Assembly (NCBI GenBank): GCA_017893485.1
Contig: CM030366.1
Location: 71,645,469-71,709,468 of the forward strand
Direction of reading: 5' to 3'
Source of the DNA: Hemerocallis citrina
Taxonomy: Eukaryota; Streptophyta; Magnoliopsida; Asparagales; Asphodelaceae
DNA: 64,000 bases
The translations under genes and the position numbers were made by a program. Below are positions 30,854-42,839 of this stretch, piece after piece. Position 1 is the stretch's first letter. Each line of letters begins with the position of its first letter. The notes under the pieces are model-generated. The model did no database searches, was not told where the DNA came from, and saw nothing but the letters and a program-made list of their open reading frames with translations.

Positions 30854-33800
30854 TGTAAGCCCTATTTTCAGATTTTATTGTATTTTGTATTCTTTTGATT
30901 ATTGTATTTGGATTCATTTGTTATGGTGTATTTTGTCTTTTCTTGGGTTCTTTTGTTCTCTCTTGATCAATCTGTTTCTTTTGATTGGATCATGTTCTCT
31001 TTGCAATTTCACTCTTTCTATTTTGAGTCTGATTTGTTCTCCTTTGTGTTCGTCTCTTGTTCGCTCTTTTTGGAGCCAAAACTGTTTCCCAGAACCCACA
31101 AAATCTCAACCCAAAACCCTATTTTGCTAATCCTTGTAAATACCTCTTAATTAAACCCTAATTAGTATCCCCCTCTCTCTCCTCCGCCGTTTCTCTCTCC
31201 CCGATCCCTGTTCTTTTCTCTTCTCTATTTCTAAACACCTCAAACCCAAACCGGAAACCCCTCAACCCCAACACCCTATACCCCGATCGCCCTTCATCAC
31301 CATCTTCATCATCCCCTCATCCCCGTAACCTTGCCGTCATCGTCGCGTTCCCTGTGTCCTCGCCATTATCCGTCGAACCCAACCACCGAAGTTTTCCCAT
31401 CACCGTAACTCCTCGCCGTCGCCCTATCCATCGTCGTGCTCCTCACCATTGCCTTCGTTGTCCCTCGCCACTCCACCGAGTCCCCTAGCGTCGTTGTTCG
31501 TGTCCCCAAAGTCGAGTGTCGTCGTTCCCTTGTTTTTTATCGAGAGAACAGAGCCTTCGTTCTTCGTCGTGAGTGTCGTCGCCGCCGTCGCTTCCCGACT
31601 GTGGTACTGACATCGCTCCACCACCGCAGCCGCCCCGTCGCAGTTGAAGTGCCGCGCCATCTGCCGATCTATCTCTCTTTCTCTCTCTGTCGTGAGGTAG
31701 GAGACGAGATCGTATTGGGCACTTTTGGTGTTCTGTGTTTTGGCACATCGAATCCGCATTTGGTGTTCCGTGTTCTGGCCAGATCCGGTGTGAGGATTCT
31801 TTGCTGTTGCTGCCATGTTTGCTTGGGATTTTTTCACCGTAGTTTGCACGTGTTTTTGGGAGTTTGCCCGGGATTCTGATCTCGTTATTTCTATTTAATT
31901 ATATCTGCAATAACAGGCATGTCTCTTCTTGAACCATTTTTATTGTTTGTGTTCAAGATTATTTGATCTCCTGCAAGTAGATCCTATCCATTTTGTTATC
32001 AAAATTGCTTTTGATAATTCCGTTAAGATTATCGAGGGTTTACACGAGCTAACCCGACGTACTCTTAACATCGTGCTATCTCTTCGATCTAAACCTAACC
32101 CGACGTACTCTTAACATCGTGCTATCTCTTAACATGTTCATGTGCATATGTTTCATGCATATGCACATTAAATAACTAGATTCGTGCATAGGATTACTTG
32201 ACAATTGGACATGCTAAATTGAATGTACCGGATTGGATTTAATTGATGAATTGACACCATGACCGTGATAAATGTATCTTAAACCTTAGAAATTTGCATA
32301 TTGACTCCTAGGATTGCTTTGATTACCAATTTGCATGCCATGTATGTGAGTTGAATTCTGGACTGCTATGTGTTTTCACTTTGAATCAGATTTTTTGCCA
32401 TGCTAATGACATAATTTGAAAGAACTTACTGAACATAAAATGTAGCCCTTGATGTCTAGATAATTTTTTCCTTGTCTGGATTTAAATTCCAATTTGTTAT
32501 CTGTTAGATATCATCACTTTACTGCAACTGTGTTACTAATTTTAGACACATAATTTCATGCGTATCCTGCTATTGTTTATTTTTATTTGATCCTGTTAAC
32601 AGTAAAAGAAAAATCTGAAATAAATTAGACCAGACCTAGACATGTATAGATACTTACCTGAATTTTTGTAGATTTTATTAATGAGTGCTCTGATCCGAAA
32701 TAATTAGTAGAACATAACCTACTGCATGCTTACTGAACATAAAACCTGAGTAGAATAGAGTTTTCACACTAGTTCCTATGTCTTTAACATGCCTTAATTA
32801 TACTCACTGGAACCGTGTGGAAGTCTACTTTCCAGATTTTTTCGGCGGATTCAAATTTACTATTGTGTAGTGACCATAATCTATGTTTTGGTACAGCAAT
32901 GTCATGCTGTCCTGATTTTGTGAAATGTGTTTATATGATGTGTTTGCTTCGTGCTTTGTCTGTAGCGCATAGAATTAGTCACACATAGTAATATACAATA
33001 TTGACACCCTCTTGGATGCTCGCATAGGATGAAAATAAACTATTAACAAGCCAGGGTTTTATGGGTAGACTTGGTAGTGAACAATCGGGAAATGTACTCG
33101 ATAAGGCCTTCTCGCTTGCACGAACACTTGACATAGAAGGAGGAGTACTGATTGCAATGATTGATTGATGATTTTTGCACGTAAATTATTGTTATCAATG
33201 TCGAGTACATGAACCGTGAATTCACCATCGGTCTAAAATGATCACTTTGTTTGCGTGGAACCTATGAAATGGGACGCAACAGTACATCTACTAAATAGGC
33301 TAATAAATTACTTAACAACCTGCATACTTGATCTTGTGTTGAACTTGACTTGATATCACGCATCTCATGTGTGATTATTGTACACCTTTGATATATTGCC
33401 TACACTTTGGTTTGTTCTTTATCTTTGACCATGTTCCTTTCCTTTGATATTCATACTTTCCTATTATCCTTTGTTTTCTTTACTTGCTGCCCACGACTTA
33501 CTCTAAGGGCACTCTTTTTTTTCTTTTTAGATCAAGATTTTACAGGAACCGAAGGATCTATTCCTGAAGGAATTGGTGAGCAATATTTCTATTGTTGGAT
33601 CCAGTCTCGTAGTTTATTGCTGCTAGATTTATTTTTCTGAACATTGTTATAACTTGTACTTTGTTTTGCGCTCTATGACCCGTAGTTTGTTTTGGTCCCA
33701 GATGTTGGATATTTATACTGTTGGTTTATTTCATTATTATTGGAACTTTATCATTGATTCACGTGGTTATATTTCTTGCGTGGTTGTATTTTGTTGATTT

Positions 33801-33900
33801 TATTGCTGAGTTGGTCTGGTACAGCTTATGGATGGTGTTTACATTATTCGCTGGCTATGTTACGTACTCGTGTTCCGTATTTTGGGAAGCGGGCGTGATA
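30854..33900 (+). repeat. 3' LTR of the chromovirus
   Basis: 3047 bp from tgtaagccct to gggcgtgata. The last dinucleotide has decayed from CA to TA. It is followed by the GGATC target duplication. Confidence 0.92.
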
Positions 33901-33905
33901 GGATC

Positions 33906-34275
33906 GGTGGTTACTGAGACAATCGTGGAGGAAGAGAGGAGAGCGGGGGTGCTGGGCCGGCTTCCCGGTCCCTTAACGGACCGTGGTAGAGTTCGGGATT
34001 ACTTAGATTACCTTTTGGCCAAAGTTGTGTTTGGGATGTCGGCTTCATACGAGGAGAGCAAGCCAAGAGAACATTCTGAGGTTGACGACATCCCATCCAT
34101 GTTAACGGAGAAGGACTTGGTTCGGATCCGTGAGAGTTTCAAGATTCCGAAGGAACTCACTCTCCTTCTTCCGGGTGCGGGTATTCGAGCCTGCTCACCG
34201 ACTTCCCTCGAAACATGCGCTTTTCCATTCGACACATTCTTTGCCGGTCTCCGCCTGCCTATTCCCCCGTTCGTG
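33906..34275 (+). pseudogene. Element 2 antisense gene, exon 1 middle part
   Basis: After the chromovirus TSD the frame resumes (GSVVTETIVEEERRAG) with GRVRDYLDYLLAKVVFG, IPSMLTEKDLVRIRESFKIP, LLLPGAGIRACSP and LRLPIPPFV. These parallel the Transposase_28-like domain of Element 3 (ARVRQYEDDLMKMAIIG, VLSERDLLRIRERFAIP). The frame is cut again at 34275 by a solo LTR, and the downstream half is at 37591. Confidence 0.8.
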
Positions 34276-35786
34276 TGTAATACCCTGAATTTTTATTAAA
34301 TGAGAAATTGTTGATTTTACGTGTTGTGCACGTACAAATTTTTGTATAAATGTTTTCTTATGAAATTATCTTTTATAATATGAACAAACAATTGTTTTCT
34401 CTCTTCCTCTTTATTTTCTAGGAGCCTATTTTAAAAAGTCTAAGCTTGTTTTTCTAATTTAAGCCCAACCTAATTAATTAAATATTTTATTTTGACCCAT
34501 GAGTCTAAAAGCCCACTATTTTGAAAGCCCACAAATTAATTATCCTTTTATTTATCATAACTTGTAATGTAGACACAATTAGTAGACAATAAATAAATTA
34601 ATAATGTACAACTTTTAATGGGGGATACTAGTTGGGGCACGTGCATGCACTAGTGTGTGCGTTGCACACCCTAGGGGTATGTCGGATTGTGGCTAGAGAA
34701 GAGAGGGGGAGTGGAGTTGAGTTGAAGGGTGGTTATGAGATCATGGAAGTTACTACAACTTCCCATTTCATCTTGATCCTTGATCTCTAACTCCTTGATT
34801 AAATCCTATCTATCTATTCTCATCCTAAAAGTGTATAAATACTCCTAGTTTCTTCTCATTAGTACACTAGAAATTATTAAAAGAGAAAAAGATTAAAGTG
34901 AGCAAAAAGATTGAGAAGTGTTAGTGAGTAAAAGATTAGAGTGTGCTTGTGTGTGTGTGTATTCCCACAAGTAGAGGCCGGCCAGCATCAAAGGAGCAAA
35001 GGTGGGCTCGGGTTCCAATCAAGCACAAGGAGGAGACGTTTTGACAACACAATCTAGGAAGAGAATGCCACTTTCTTGCATTCCAGGAGATTCTAGGAGC
35101 TTTCATTTCATTTTCTCCAAATAGGTGGGTGTTTCTCATGCTTCTAAATCTAGATACCATGCTAGGAATGATTTGATAAGATTTCTAAGGAACAACTAAG
35201 TGAAATTGGACTCATGTTTGCTTAATTAGAGATGAAATGGTAATTTAGAGAATGATTGATAAAATGATTGCTAGTTGATAAATTGTGAACTAAAGTGCTA
35301 GAATCTTTCATATTATCATGCTATGTGTTTGTGAATTAGGCTTTATGGAGAAATTTATGTTCATGAGACAAATTGTGATTAAATGCATCATGAAAATGTT
35401 GATTTCTTAAATTAGAGTAACACTATTGTAGAAAAGATGGAAATTTGTGTTCTAAAATATTGTAGATTGTTAATAAGTGAGAGAATAAAGAAATAAAGTG
35501 TTTTCGTAGAAATCTAGATTGTAAATCGTGTACAAATGTAATTTGTTCTCAATGTCAAAATTATGAACATAGAACATAAAATAAGATCAAAAATGCATGT
35601 TTTATAAGCAAATAATGATTATAAAAATACGGGGTTACTATAATTTCATATGGATTAAAATTTGGAAAGTTTTAATTAAAAAAGAGGAGAAAAAGAACTA
35701 AATTTTTTTTCAGAACTATGAAATTTAGAAATGAACAGAGAACTGGGTTATAAACAACCAAACTCATTTTGAAACAATCTGATCGC

Positions 35787-35875
35787 TTAGACCAACTGGT
35801 TATTGGGTGCGGTTGACACTTACTGTAGCGTGGGGGTTTGGCTCTGGTCTCGGGTTCGATACTGAGTAGGAGCCT
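35787..35875 (+). repeat. tRNA-like (box A/box B) module 1 in the solo LTR
   Basis: ttagaccaactggtta resembles a Pol III box A, and ggttcgatac (35853-35862) fits box B. A T-rich stretch follows. No full tRNA cloverleaf is evident. It may be a SINE head or a degenerate tRNA-derived piece. Confidence 0.35.
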
Positions 35876-35959
35876 TTATTTTTTTAATTTTTGTTAAAAC
35901 AAATCCCGAATACCGAGATTTAATACACATGGATAAGAACCCATTTCATATCGCCTCTA

Positions 35960-36030
35960 TAGCTTTGGCGCAGTGGTCTTGGGGGGCGCCTATGTGGCCG
36001 CTGTTCGCGGGTTCAAATCTGGATGTGGGT
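35960..36030 (+). repeat. tRNA-like (box A/box B) module 2 in the solo LTR
   Basis: tggcgcagtgg (35966-35976) fits box A and ggttcaaatc (36010-36019) fits box B, 44 bases apart, with T runs downstream. Its similarity to tRNA-derived SINE heads is stronger than for module 1, but no tail or target duplication was identified. Confidence 0.4.
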
Positions 36031-37590
36031 TTTGGTTTAAAAAGTTGTTTTTTTGGAGAAATTAATAATATGGGAAAAATTAAAAATAAGTTTAAATTTA
36101 GGAAAAATATGGGAAAAAATTACTGAAATAATTTTTATAACTTTCGGTGTAGTATAATTGAGAATTTGAGATTATTACAAGAAAGGACTTGTTTTAATTA
36201 AATTTTCGTTTAGATAAAGAAAAAAAATAAGTGGGTTGTTTAAAGGAGTTTAAAAATGAGAGTTAGTAAAGAGGAATTTTGAAAGTGTGAAATGGGAAAT
36301 TAATTGAAATCGTAAATTGTAAAATTAATATTGATTGAAATAAGAGTAAGAGAATTCAAGTTGAATTTATTTGTTTATGCATGATATTGTACATAAAATT
36401 TGAATTTAATGACATGATGAGTTATAAAGGATATTATGAATATGAATATACAAATGCTATGAATATGAAAGGAAAATTATTGTTAATCATGGAAAAAAGA
36501 TCTTATGAGTATGAAAAACTCGGTGTTGTTATTATGAGTTGAAATTAAGAACTAGGGTGTAGCTAAGCCTCATACCGGCAATGAAAGAAATGTTGAGATG
36601 ATATTTGAAAATAAAAAGACCAAAATTTAGGTCATGTGAAATGAATAAATAAGACTGATATAGTGGGAGTGCTAACCCTAAGGGATTGATTTTGTTCATG
36701 ATTCAATTAAATTAAGGACTAGATACATAGTGAAGATGTGATGAAAGTAAGAGAAAAATATGAGTATGAGGGCCATTGGATTGGCGGCATGAGAGTATTC
36801 ACAGGATGTTCCCATGATGCGTCATGAGTACGGGCGTGGATACTGCTCCAGAGTACTGTCCCGGTGGCGACGCTCGTGAGGTGTTTGGTGATTGCGGGTG
36901 GTGTCATGTCCATGGTAGAAGGTGAATTACCACAGGATGCCTGCATGATGAGTCATGTGACAGTGCGTTGGGATTCTCTCCAGGGCGCCTAGGCATGAGC
37001 TCGTAACTCATAGGACATCTAGGATACTTACCGTAGTTATAGTAGTAGATTAAGTCATGGCGAGGGATTGAACCCTAAAAGATGAAGAACGGTTAAGGGC
37101 TTGCCCTCGGACCTATGTAGTATGGGTTGCATAGACTCTGAACAAGTGTGCATTAGTGTCATATAACATACATAATTGTATTTAGGACTAAGTGCACATT
37201 CACAATACGACATCAATAGGATAGTCCCCTTAGCTTTGTCTGTGAACAAGTTTCTAGTTTATTAAGTATTGAGAATCGTTATACTTTTTCGGCATAGAGA
37301 GGATGGCCGTGTATAATATTTCGTCAGTTGAATGAACTGACGTGCCCACAGTTTCTATCCAGGGTAAAGCACATGAAAAAGACTAAGGAGGAATTGATGC
37401 TTAAAGATTATTCAAGTGTTGTTGTATTTCATTCGTTGTTGAAAAATTACTTCCGCTGTATAAGTGTTAATGTAAATGTAACTCTGATGTAAAGTAAAGT
37501 TTTATTTTCCTTGTAAAATTGTACGAAGTGAAGTGTAAAGATCCTGTGGAACTTCGAAATTCGGTTGTATTTGGAATTCTGGGTGTTACA

Positions 37591-38037
37591 TCAGGGGCCA
37601 AGGTGCTGCAATGGTACGGCTTGAGCCCGGTCCAGTATATGCCGAATATGTGGAGGCATGTCAACGGATTTGTCCTCCAGTGCCAAGCGATAGGGGTCAT
37701 GCCTCAACTCACCATTCTTCGAAGGCTCTACCGTATCCATCGGAAGAGTAGGGTGGAGTACTGATACCATTTATCGCCGCGTCGGGGTGTGAAGCTGATA
37801 GAAAACCCTGATTTATCAAGTATTGGAAGGAGAAGTACTTCTTGATCTGAAGTAATGCGCCGTGGAACATTTCCACTAGGTGGAGGGAGGAGGTGCCAAA
37901 ATGGGCAAAGGCCGAGCCGGTGTTGACTCCGGAAGAAAATGAGATCGTCGCTAAACTCCTTGCTTGTGAAACCTTAGGTTTGAAGGAGTTAAGTGAGGAG
38001 GTCCTCTTCGGTGGGGGTCTTAGTCCGATCGACCCTA
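37591..38037 (+). pseudogene. Element 2 antisense gene, exon 1 last part
   Basis: AKVLQWYGLSPVQYMPNMW and RHVNGFVLQCQAIGV match the Element 1 and 3 domain (APTQFMPNTWRHVHAFLLQC). Frameshifts follow near 37760 and 37840. The end, LSPIDPS with the donor CCTA|GTACGC, is at the same residue and phase as in Elements 1 and 3. Confidence 0.8.
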
Positions 38038-38131
38038 GTACGCCCCGTATTTTTTATTCTTTTATTCGAGTTTTCCCCCCTTTTCTTTTTCACGTGCTCA
38101 TCTCTTTGTTGTCTTTCTTTTTTTTATAAAG

Positions 38132-38573
38132 GCTTTGGAAATGGACTTCAGGGCGATGTTGCTCGACCGAGGGGGAGTTAGCAACAAAGCCCCCGATGTG
38201 AGGAAGAGGAAGAGGACAACCTCAGGGATGCAGTTTGCCAAAGTTGTGAAGACCCCAGTGCCGACGACACCGGTGGTCAACTTAGAATCTGAAACCCCTG
38301 CCCCGCCTACCTTCCCTGCTCTGACCATTGAAGGAACTTCTATCGAGCATGTATTGGCGCTCGAAGCCCCTCCTCTGACAGTGGCAGTGGAGACAATTCT
38401 TACTGAGGAGCACAAGAAGATCTTCATCCCTGACTGGCGTGTGATGATGCACGACAGTTTCCTCGGGGACTCCATCAGTTTTATGCAAGCTGTCGACCCC
38501 AAAGGATCGTACTGCGCTGAAGGCGGGGACGGTTGGTGACGATGCCCTCGAGATTGCCAAGGCGACCATGACG
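38132..38573 (+). pseudogene. Element 2 antisense gene, exon 2
   Basis: After the acceptor TATAAAG the frame reads MDFRAMLLDRGG, a KRKRTT basic motif, a Pro/Thr-rich linker, LALEAPPLTVAVETILTEEH and KKIFIPDWRVMMHDSFLGD. Element 3 has the same order. A one-base frameshift lies near 38490; the other frame continues with TPKDRTALKAG, like Element 3. The exon ends ATG ACG|GTGAGT in phase 0. Nine rather than eleven bases between acceptor and Met leave the join with exon 1 out of frame. Confidence 0.75.
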
Positions 38574-38654
38574 GTGAGTGGAGTCTTGTTTCCCTTTTTT
38601 TTAGGGTGACTTCCGTACTTAAAAGAGTTTTCTTTCTTGTTTTTGTCCTCGTAG

Positions 38655-39383
38655 ATCACCTGTCACATGATGAAGCAGTTCGCCGAACAGGAGAAAGAGC
38701 TCAAGGCTGCGAGTGATAGAGATAGGTCGGAGCGTGCCAAGGCTGTGAAAATGTACAAGGCGGAGAAACGCTTGTCCGAGTCTCAGGTGGCTCAGATCTA
38801 TCTCCTTGGGGATGGCTTGGTTAAGGTGAACGAACAGACCGCCCTGGAGAAAGAGAGGGCGTACAAAGAGAATGAGTGGGACGACAAGGAGAAGGAAATG
38901 GCTGCGAAGACCGCTGAAGACGCAGCGAGGGAGAGGGAGGCCGCCGTGGAAGCAGCTGTAGAGGCGATTAGGGCTAAAGTGAATTTGCGTATGCGCACGA
39001 ACATGGAACAGTCCTATTCTCGGGCACTGAAGCACATGGAGGCGCGCATCCTCAGTTTTGACGGCTCGGGGTACTACCTATATGATCTTCTCGAAGGCGA
39101 AACTGCTCCAACAGTCGAGGAGGTGATTGAAGAAGAAGAAGAAGAAAGAGAAGAGGATGAGGGGGAGGATGTTGCCACGGACCCTCAGTCAACCGACGCG
39201 GAGGCAACTGAGGAGGACAGTCACGGGGGTCACAGTTCCCCTAGAGATATCTACCGAGGTTGTCCTTTGACTCCTTATCGCATCTTCGTCATGTTTTTTA
39301 GTTTCTCCCATTTCCTTTTGAATGCACTTGTATCGATGTCTTATAGCGGACTGGCTACTAATTTTGTATCTTTACTTTTGTAA
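38655..39383 (+). CDS. Element 2 antisense gene, exon 3 (coiled-coil, acidic tail)
   Basis: Acceptor CTCGTAG, phase 0. ITCHMMKQFAEQEKELKAAS parallels ATCHFGHLIQEFAE...ERELKAAS of Element 3. A coiled coil runs to about residue 130, followed by NMEQSYSRALKHMEARILSF, GYYLYDLLEG and an EEEEEREED tail. In Elements 1 and 3 a stop follows the acidic tail. Here the frame reads on through the conserved 3' block to 39383, probably because the stop was lost. Confidence 0.7.
   Translation: MTCHMMKQFAEQEKELKAASDRDRSERAKAVKMYKAEKRLSESQVAQIYLLGDGLVKVNEQTALEKERAYKENEWDDKEKEMAAKTAEDAAREREAAVEAAVEAIRAKVNLRMRTNMEQSYSRALKHMEARILSFDGSGYYLYDLLEGETAPTVEEVIEEEEEEREEDEGEDVATDPQSTDAEATEEDSHGGHSSPRDIYRGCPLTPYRIFVMFFSFSHFLLNALVSMSYSGLATNFVSLLL
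39346..39361 (+). promoter_or_regulatory. Conserved 3' block, Element 2 copy
   Basis: GCGGACTGGCTACTAA matches the 16-mer of Elements 1 and 3 at 12 positions, the first ten being identical. It is followed by ttttgtatctttacttttgtaatgaagtg, close to the Element 1 flank (TTGTATCGAACTTTTTGAGATGAAATG). Confidence 0.6.
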
Positions 39384-39532
39384 TGAAGTGTTTTTCGTGT
39401 GAAGACATGACTTGTGGCTGTTATTCAAGCATAGTTCTATCTTGTACCCCTGATTGAACATAGAACCATCTTTGTAGATTTGTCTTGACTTAAAAGTGAT
39501 TTACACTTCTCTCTTTTGGTCAACTTCCCCAG

Positions 39533-40373
39533 GGTAGCGAAGCGTCACACCTCCATGCCCATCTTCGTGTCGCTAGGCTAGGAGTTGCTCGCTCTCAGGA
39601 GAAGCTATCTAAGACTGAGTTTGAGCTTGGCCATTTGAGGTTGGTCTTGGCTCATCGAAACATAGAAATGAAGCGCCTTGAGGAGGCTCTGCAAGAAGTG
39701 CCCCCCAAGGAGGGAGAGGTTGGCCCTTCAATGGCAGCTGGCAAAGCTTCAGGGCTAAAGTTCCTTCGGCACTCTTTATTCGCGGTGAAGACCAAAAGAG
39801 ACGAGCTGAAGAGCTCTTTATCCGAAGTGAAGGCAGAGAGGGGACGAGCTGAAGGACGCTCTATTTGAAGTAAGGGCGGAGAGAGACGAGCTAAATAACG
39901 TGGTGCTCGAGAAGAGTTTAGAAGCGGCTCATCTACGGAGGAGTATTTTCGAGTTTCGATAAGGAGGGAGCACGAGTGGGGTAACTTGTTTGAAGCTCAG
40001 GGTGACAGACGCATTCCTCAGAGAGCGTCTCATCGAATTAGAGGCAGGGAATCTTCGCTTAAAGCGGCTGTCCGAAGGAAGTAATGTGAGGAGTGCTTCT
40101 TCCCCATAGGGGGAGTACGCCCAGGGGAGATCGTTCCATGAATTAGCTCTTCACATGCCTAACGCTCCGTGGAACCCTGGTGATGCGCAAAGAGGAGTGG
40201 CCGGCTCGTCGAGTGGGACATCTGTTGGGGCAACGGTTAGGCCCGTGGGTTTTGATGGCACGACTCGACTTGCAAGCCTAGAGACTTCTTTGGAGACAAG
40301 GCAAGAGCAACATAGTGCTCGTCGTCATCCTGTGTCACTTAATCAGAGCGTTCCCCTTCCTAGAAGGAGCTAG
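39533..40373 (+). pseudogene. Element 2 antisense gene, exon 4 (coiled-coil)
   Basis: After the acceptor CTTCCCCAG an open frame reads GSEASHLHAHLRVARLGVAR and a long coiled coil (EKLSKTEFELGHLRLVLAHR), with frameshifts from about 39865 on. The end, VGATVR...VSLNQSVPLPRR, matches SVGATVR...VSLNRNVPIPRR of Element 3, so the C-terminus is conserved. Stop TAG at 40371. Confidence 0.65.
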
Positions 40374-40489
40374 GGCGACACCTTGTAGTCTTGTAGAGTT
40401 TGTCTTGTATGAGTTCTTGGTCTTGAATAAGACTTGTATCCCTAATTTTTATGGAATAGTATATCGCATCTTTTGATCTTGTAACGAGC

Positions 40490-40880
40490 TTCTTTTAAGA
40501 GTTTAAGTGTTTTGCTAACATTCGCAAGAGAATTTCAATAGTTGTGGGAGCAATTTCGAATGGTGAGCTACTTAGCACTCGCTTATTCTCAAGTAGCTAA
40601 AGTGGCATCGAACCAAGTGTTGGACTCCGAACTTTTTGTTTTAAGAGTTTCAACAGTTGTGGGAACAATTTCGAATGGTGAGCTACTTCGTACTTGCTTG
40701 TTCACAAGTAGATAAAGTGGCATCGAACCAAACGTTGGACTCCAAACTTGCCGTTTTAAGAGTTTCAATAGTTGTGGGAGCAATTTCGAATAGTGAGCTA
40801 CTTCGTACTTGCTTGTTCGCAAGTAGCTAAAGTGGTATCGAACCAAGTGTTGGACTCCGAACTTGTCGTTTTAAGAGTTT
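40490..40880. repeat. Tandem array of about 123 bp, 3 units, with hairpin
   Basis: gttgtgggagcaatttcgaa and aagtgttggactccgaac recur at roughly 123-base spacing. Each unit has an inverted repeat between them, for example tacttgcttgttcgcaagta at 40806-40825 (7-bp stem) and a 5-bp stem in the copy at 40691-40710. The array is homologous to 55900-56695 of Element 3 and lies in the same place, downstream of exon 4. Confidence 0.85.
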
Positions 40881-41059
40881 TTATACTTAGAGTGTACGCT
40901 TCGGGGTAAGACAACCAGAATATTTAGACAATAGATTTTCTGAGGAAGTAAACTGTTTTTTATTAAAGATGACTAAGTGGCTGCTTCTGAGTTGCAAGCC
41001 ATTATTACATTTGAAAAAATCAACTAAATAAGACGAAAAAAAACTTAGAAATGTTCTAG

Positions 41060-42370
41060 GATTAGAAGTTGCTTGGAGCGGTGTTCAAACACCCTCTTGG
41101 TACTTCAATAAGTATTCCGCATTTCATGTTTTTGGTAATCTCTTGCCCCCCGGGTCTTCAAGTTGATAAGCGCCAGGGCGGACAACTTTGGAGATCCTAT
41201 ACGGCCCTTTCCAATTAGGTGATAGCTTGCCTTTCTTGTTCGGGAAACAAATTGATAGCTTTCTAAGCACCAAATCTCCTTTTTTGAGATTAGTGGGGCA
41301 GAATTTCTTGTTGTAGGACTACTCAATCCTACGTCAATAAATTTCCTAACGGATGGAGGGTCTTTTTCAAATCTCATCGATGAAGTCCAAGTTGCCCCGA
41401 AGCTGGTTCGAATTTTGCTCTTCATTGAAGGCAATCAAGCAGGGCGAAGGTAGACCAACTTCCAGTGGGATGACGGCTTTGGAGCCGTAAGTAAGGTTGA
41501 AGGGAGATTCTATTGTGGGGGTCCTCTTAGTAGTGCGGTAGCTCTAGAGCACATTGGGGAGTTGCTCGACCCATAACCCCTTGGTAGACTTGTCTAGTCT
41601 CTTGTTTAGGCCTAAGAGAATTTGCCGATTGGCGTTCTCTGCCTGACCGTTGTATTGCGGGTGGGATATCGAGAAGAATCGTTGCTGGATGCCTAGGTCC
41701 ATACAAAAATAGCGAAAGGCTGTCCCCGTAAATTGAGTTTCATTGTTGTTACTAAGATTTGAGGTACACCGAATCTGCAGACGATATTCTTCCAAAAGAA
41801 CCGCTGGACTCTGTTCTCAGTGATCGTCGCTAGAGGCTCGGCTTCGATCCATTTGGAGAAGTAGTCGATTGCAACGACAAGGAACCTCAGCTGGCCTGGT
41901 GCTGGAGGGAATGACCTGAGAAAGTCCATCCCCAAATTGCAAACGGGGTCGGACTGGATAAAGAGTTGAGCTGGGCTTGTGGTAAGCGCCGAATTATTGA
42001 GAATTTTTGGCAGGGGGCGCATTGGCCAACGTGCTGTTCGGTGTCGCTAAGGAGCGTGGGCCAGAAGTATCCATAATCTATGATTTTGTGGGCGAGGGAT
42101 CTTGCTCCCAAATGAGAGCCACACATCCCTTCATGGGCTTCCTTTAGAGCATATTGGGCCTCCTCGGGGGAGAGGCATCTCAAGTAGGGTCTGGCGTCCA
42201 CTTGAGTGTAAGAGCGCTTATACATGACCCCTTCGATGAGAGTGTTTTGCTCGGCTCTGGTTCTGATTATTCTAGCCTCTTTAGGGTCTGGAGGGAGGAT
42301 TCCATCTTTGAGGAACTCGAGTAAGGGCCTCATCCAATTCTCCCCAAGTGCTAGGGGAAGCGTCTCCATC
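41060..42370 (-). pseudogene. Element 2 integrase
   Basis: Reading leftward: HEGMCGSHLGARSLAHK and GQCAPCQKF give the H-H-C-C zinc region. A frameshift and small loss occur at WGW. AIDYFSKWIEAEPLATIT follows, the second Asp region is broken (ILVTTMKLN), and FSISHPQYNGQAENANRQ carries the Glu. A KKGDLVLRKL...GPYRISKV segment represents the C-terminal GPY motif. Several TAG/TGA codons remain. The protein would insert element cDNA; this copy is dead. Confidence 0.87.
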
Positions 42371-42399
42371 AGTTCGGGACCATCTTCCTTGATGCGAGG

Positions 42400-42819
42400 T
42401 TTCAAGAGGACTTCTATCAAGACGGTTTGTTCTATCCCTTGGATGGAAGAGGAGGCCAGCTTTGAGAGGGCATCTGCCTGCGCATTCTCCTCTTGGGGGA
42501 TCCGTTGGAGTTGTGCATCTTTGAAAGTGGACAACAGCTCTTTGACCTTGGCCAAATATTTGACCATGCGATCATCTCTTGCCTCATACTCCCCTGATAC
42601 TTGGTTCACTACCAGCTGTAAGTCATTAAATATTTTGATGCGCTGGGCCCCGACCTTGCGAGCCATACACAGACCGGCTATGAGAGCCTCATATTCAGCC
42701 TCTTTATTTGATGCCCGAAAACTTATGCGGCGTGAGTACTGAAGAACGAAGTCATCGGGGCCAATCAGGATGATCCCCGTCCCACTTCCGTCAGCGCATG
42801 AGGACCCATCAACATACAT
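42400..42819 (-). pseudogene. Element 2 second, archaeal-type RNase H
   Basis: MYVDGSSCADGSGTGIILIG, EAEYEALIAGLCMARKVGA, FNDLQLVVNQVSGEYEARDD and EENAQADALSKLASSS give the catalytic Asp, Glu, Asp, Asp order. The third lies in NDL instead of the usual SDS. A second RNase H of this type, next to the original one, is known for Tat-lineage elements and assigns Element 2 to that lineage. Confidence 0.85.
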
Positions 42820-42839
42820 GATCTAGAACGGGGTTTCCT

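Larger units (their letters stand above)
23051..33900 (+). mobile_element. Tekay/Del-like chromovirus (Ty3/gypsy), complete but decayed
   Basis: Two LTRs of about 3.05 kb are flanked by a perfect 5-bp target duplication, GGATC (23046-23050 and 33901-33905). Between them are an initiator-Met tRNA PBS, gag with zinc knuckles, protease, RT with FIDD, RNase H, integrase and a C-terminal chromodomain-like region, all on the plus strand. Long LTRs, iMet PBS and a chromodomain point to the Tekay/Del group. Many in-frame stops and frameshifts show that it is inactive. It interrupts exon 1 of the Element 2 antisense gene, so it is younger than Element 2. Confidence 0.92.
34276..37590 (+). mobile_element. 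Solo LTR of about 3.3 kb
   Basis: TGTAATACCC...GGGTGTTACA, 3315 bp, sits between PPFV and the continuation of the same domain at 37597 (AKVLQWYGLSP). It has TATAAATA at 34834-34841 and no gag-pol. Flanks tcgtg and tcagg would be a decayed 5-bp duplication with two mismatches. A solo LTR from a second long-LTR gypsy family is the best explanation. It resembles neither the chromovirus LTR above nor the Tat LTRs. Confidence 0.7.

Noticed and set aside
35960..36030. A functional tRNA gene
   Set aside because: Box A and box B fit, but I could not pair an acceptor stem or anticodon arm; annotated only as a tRNA-like module.
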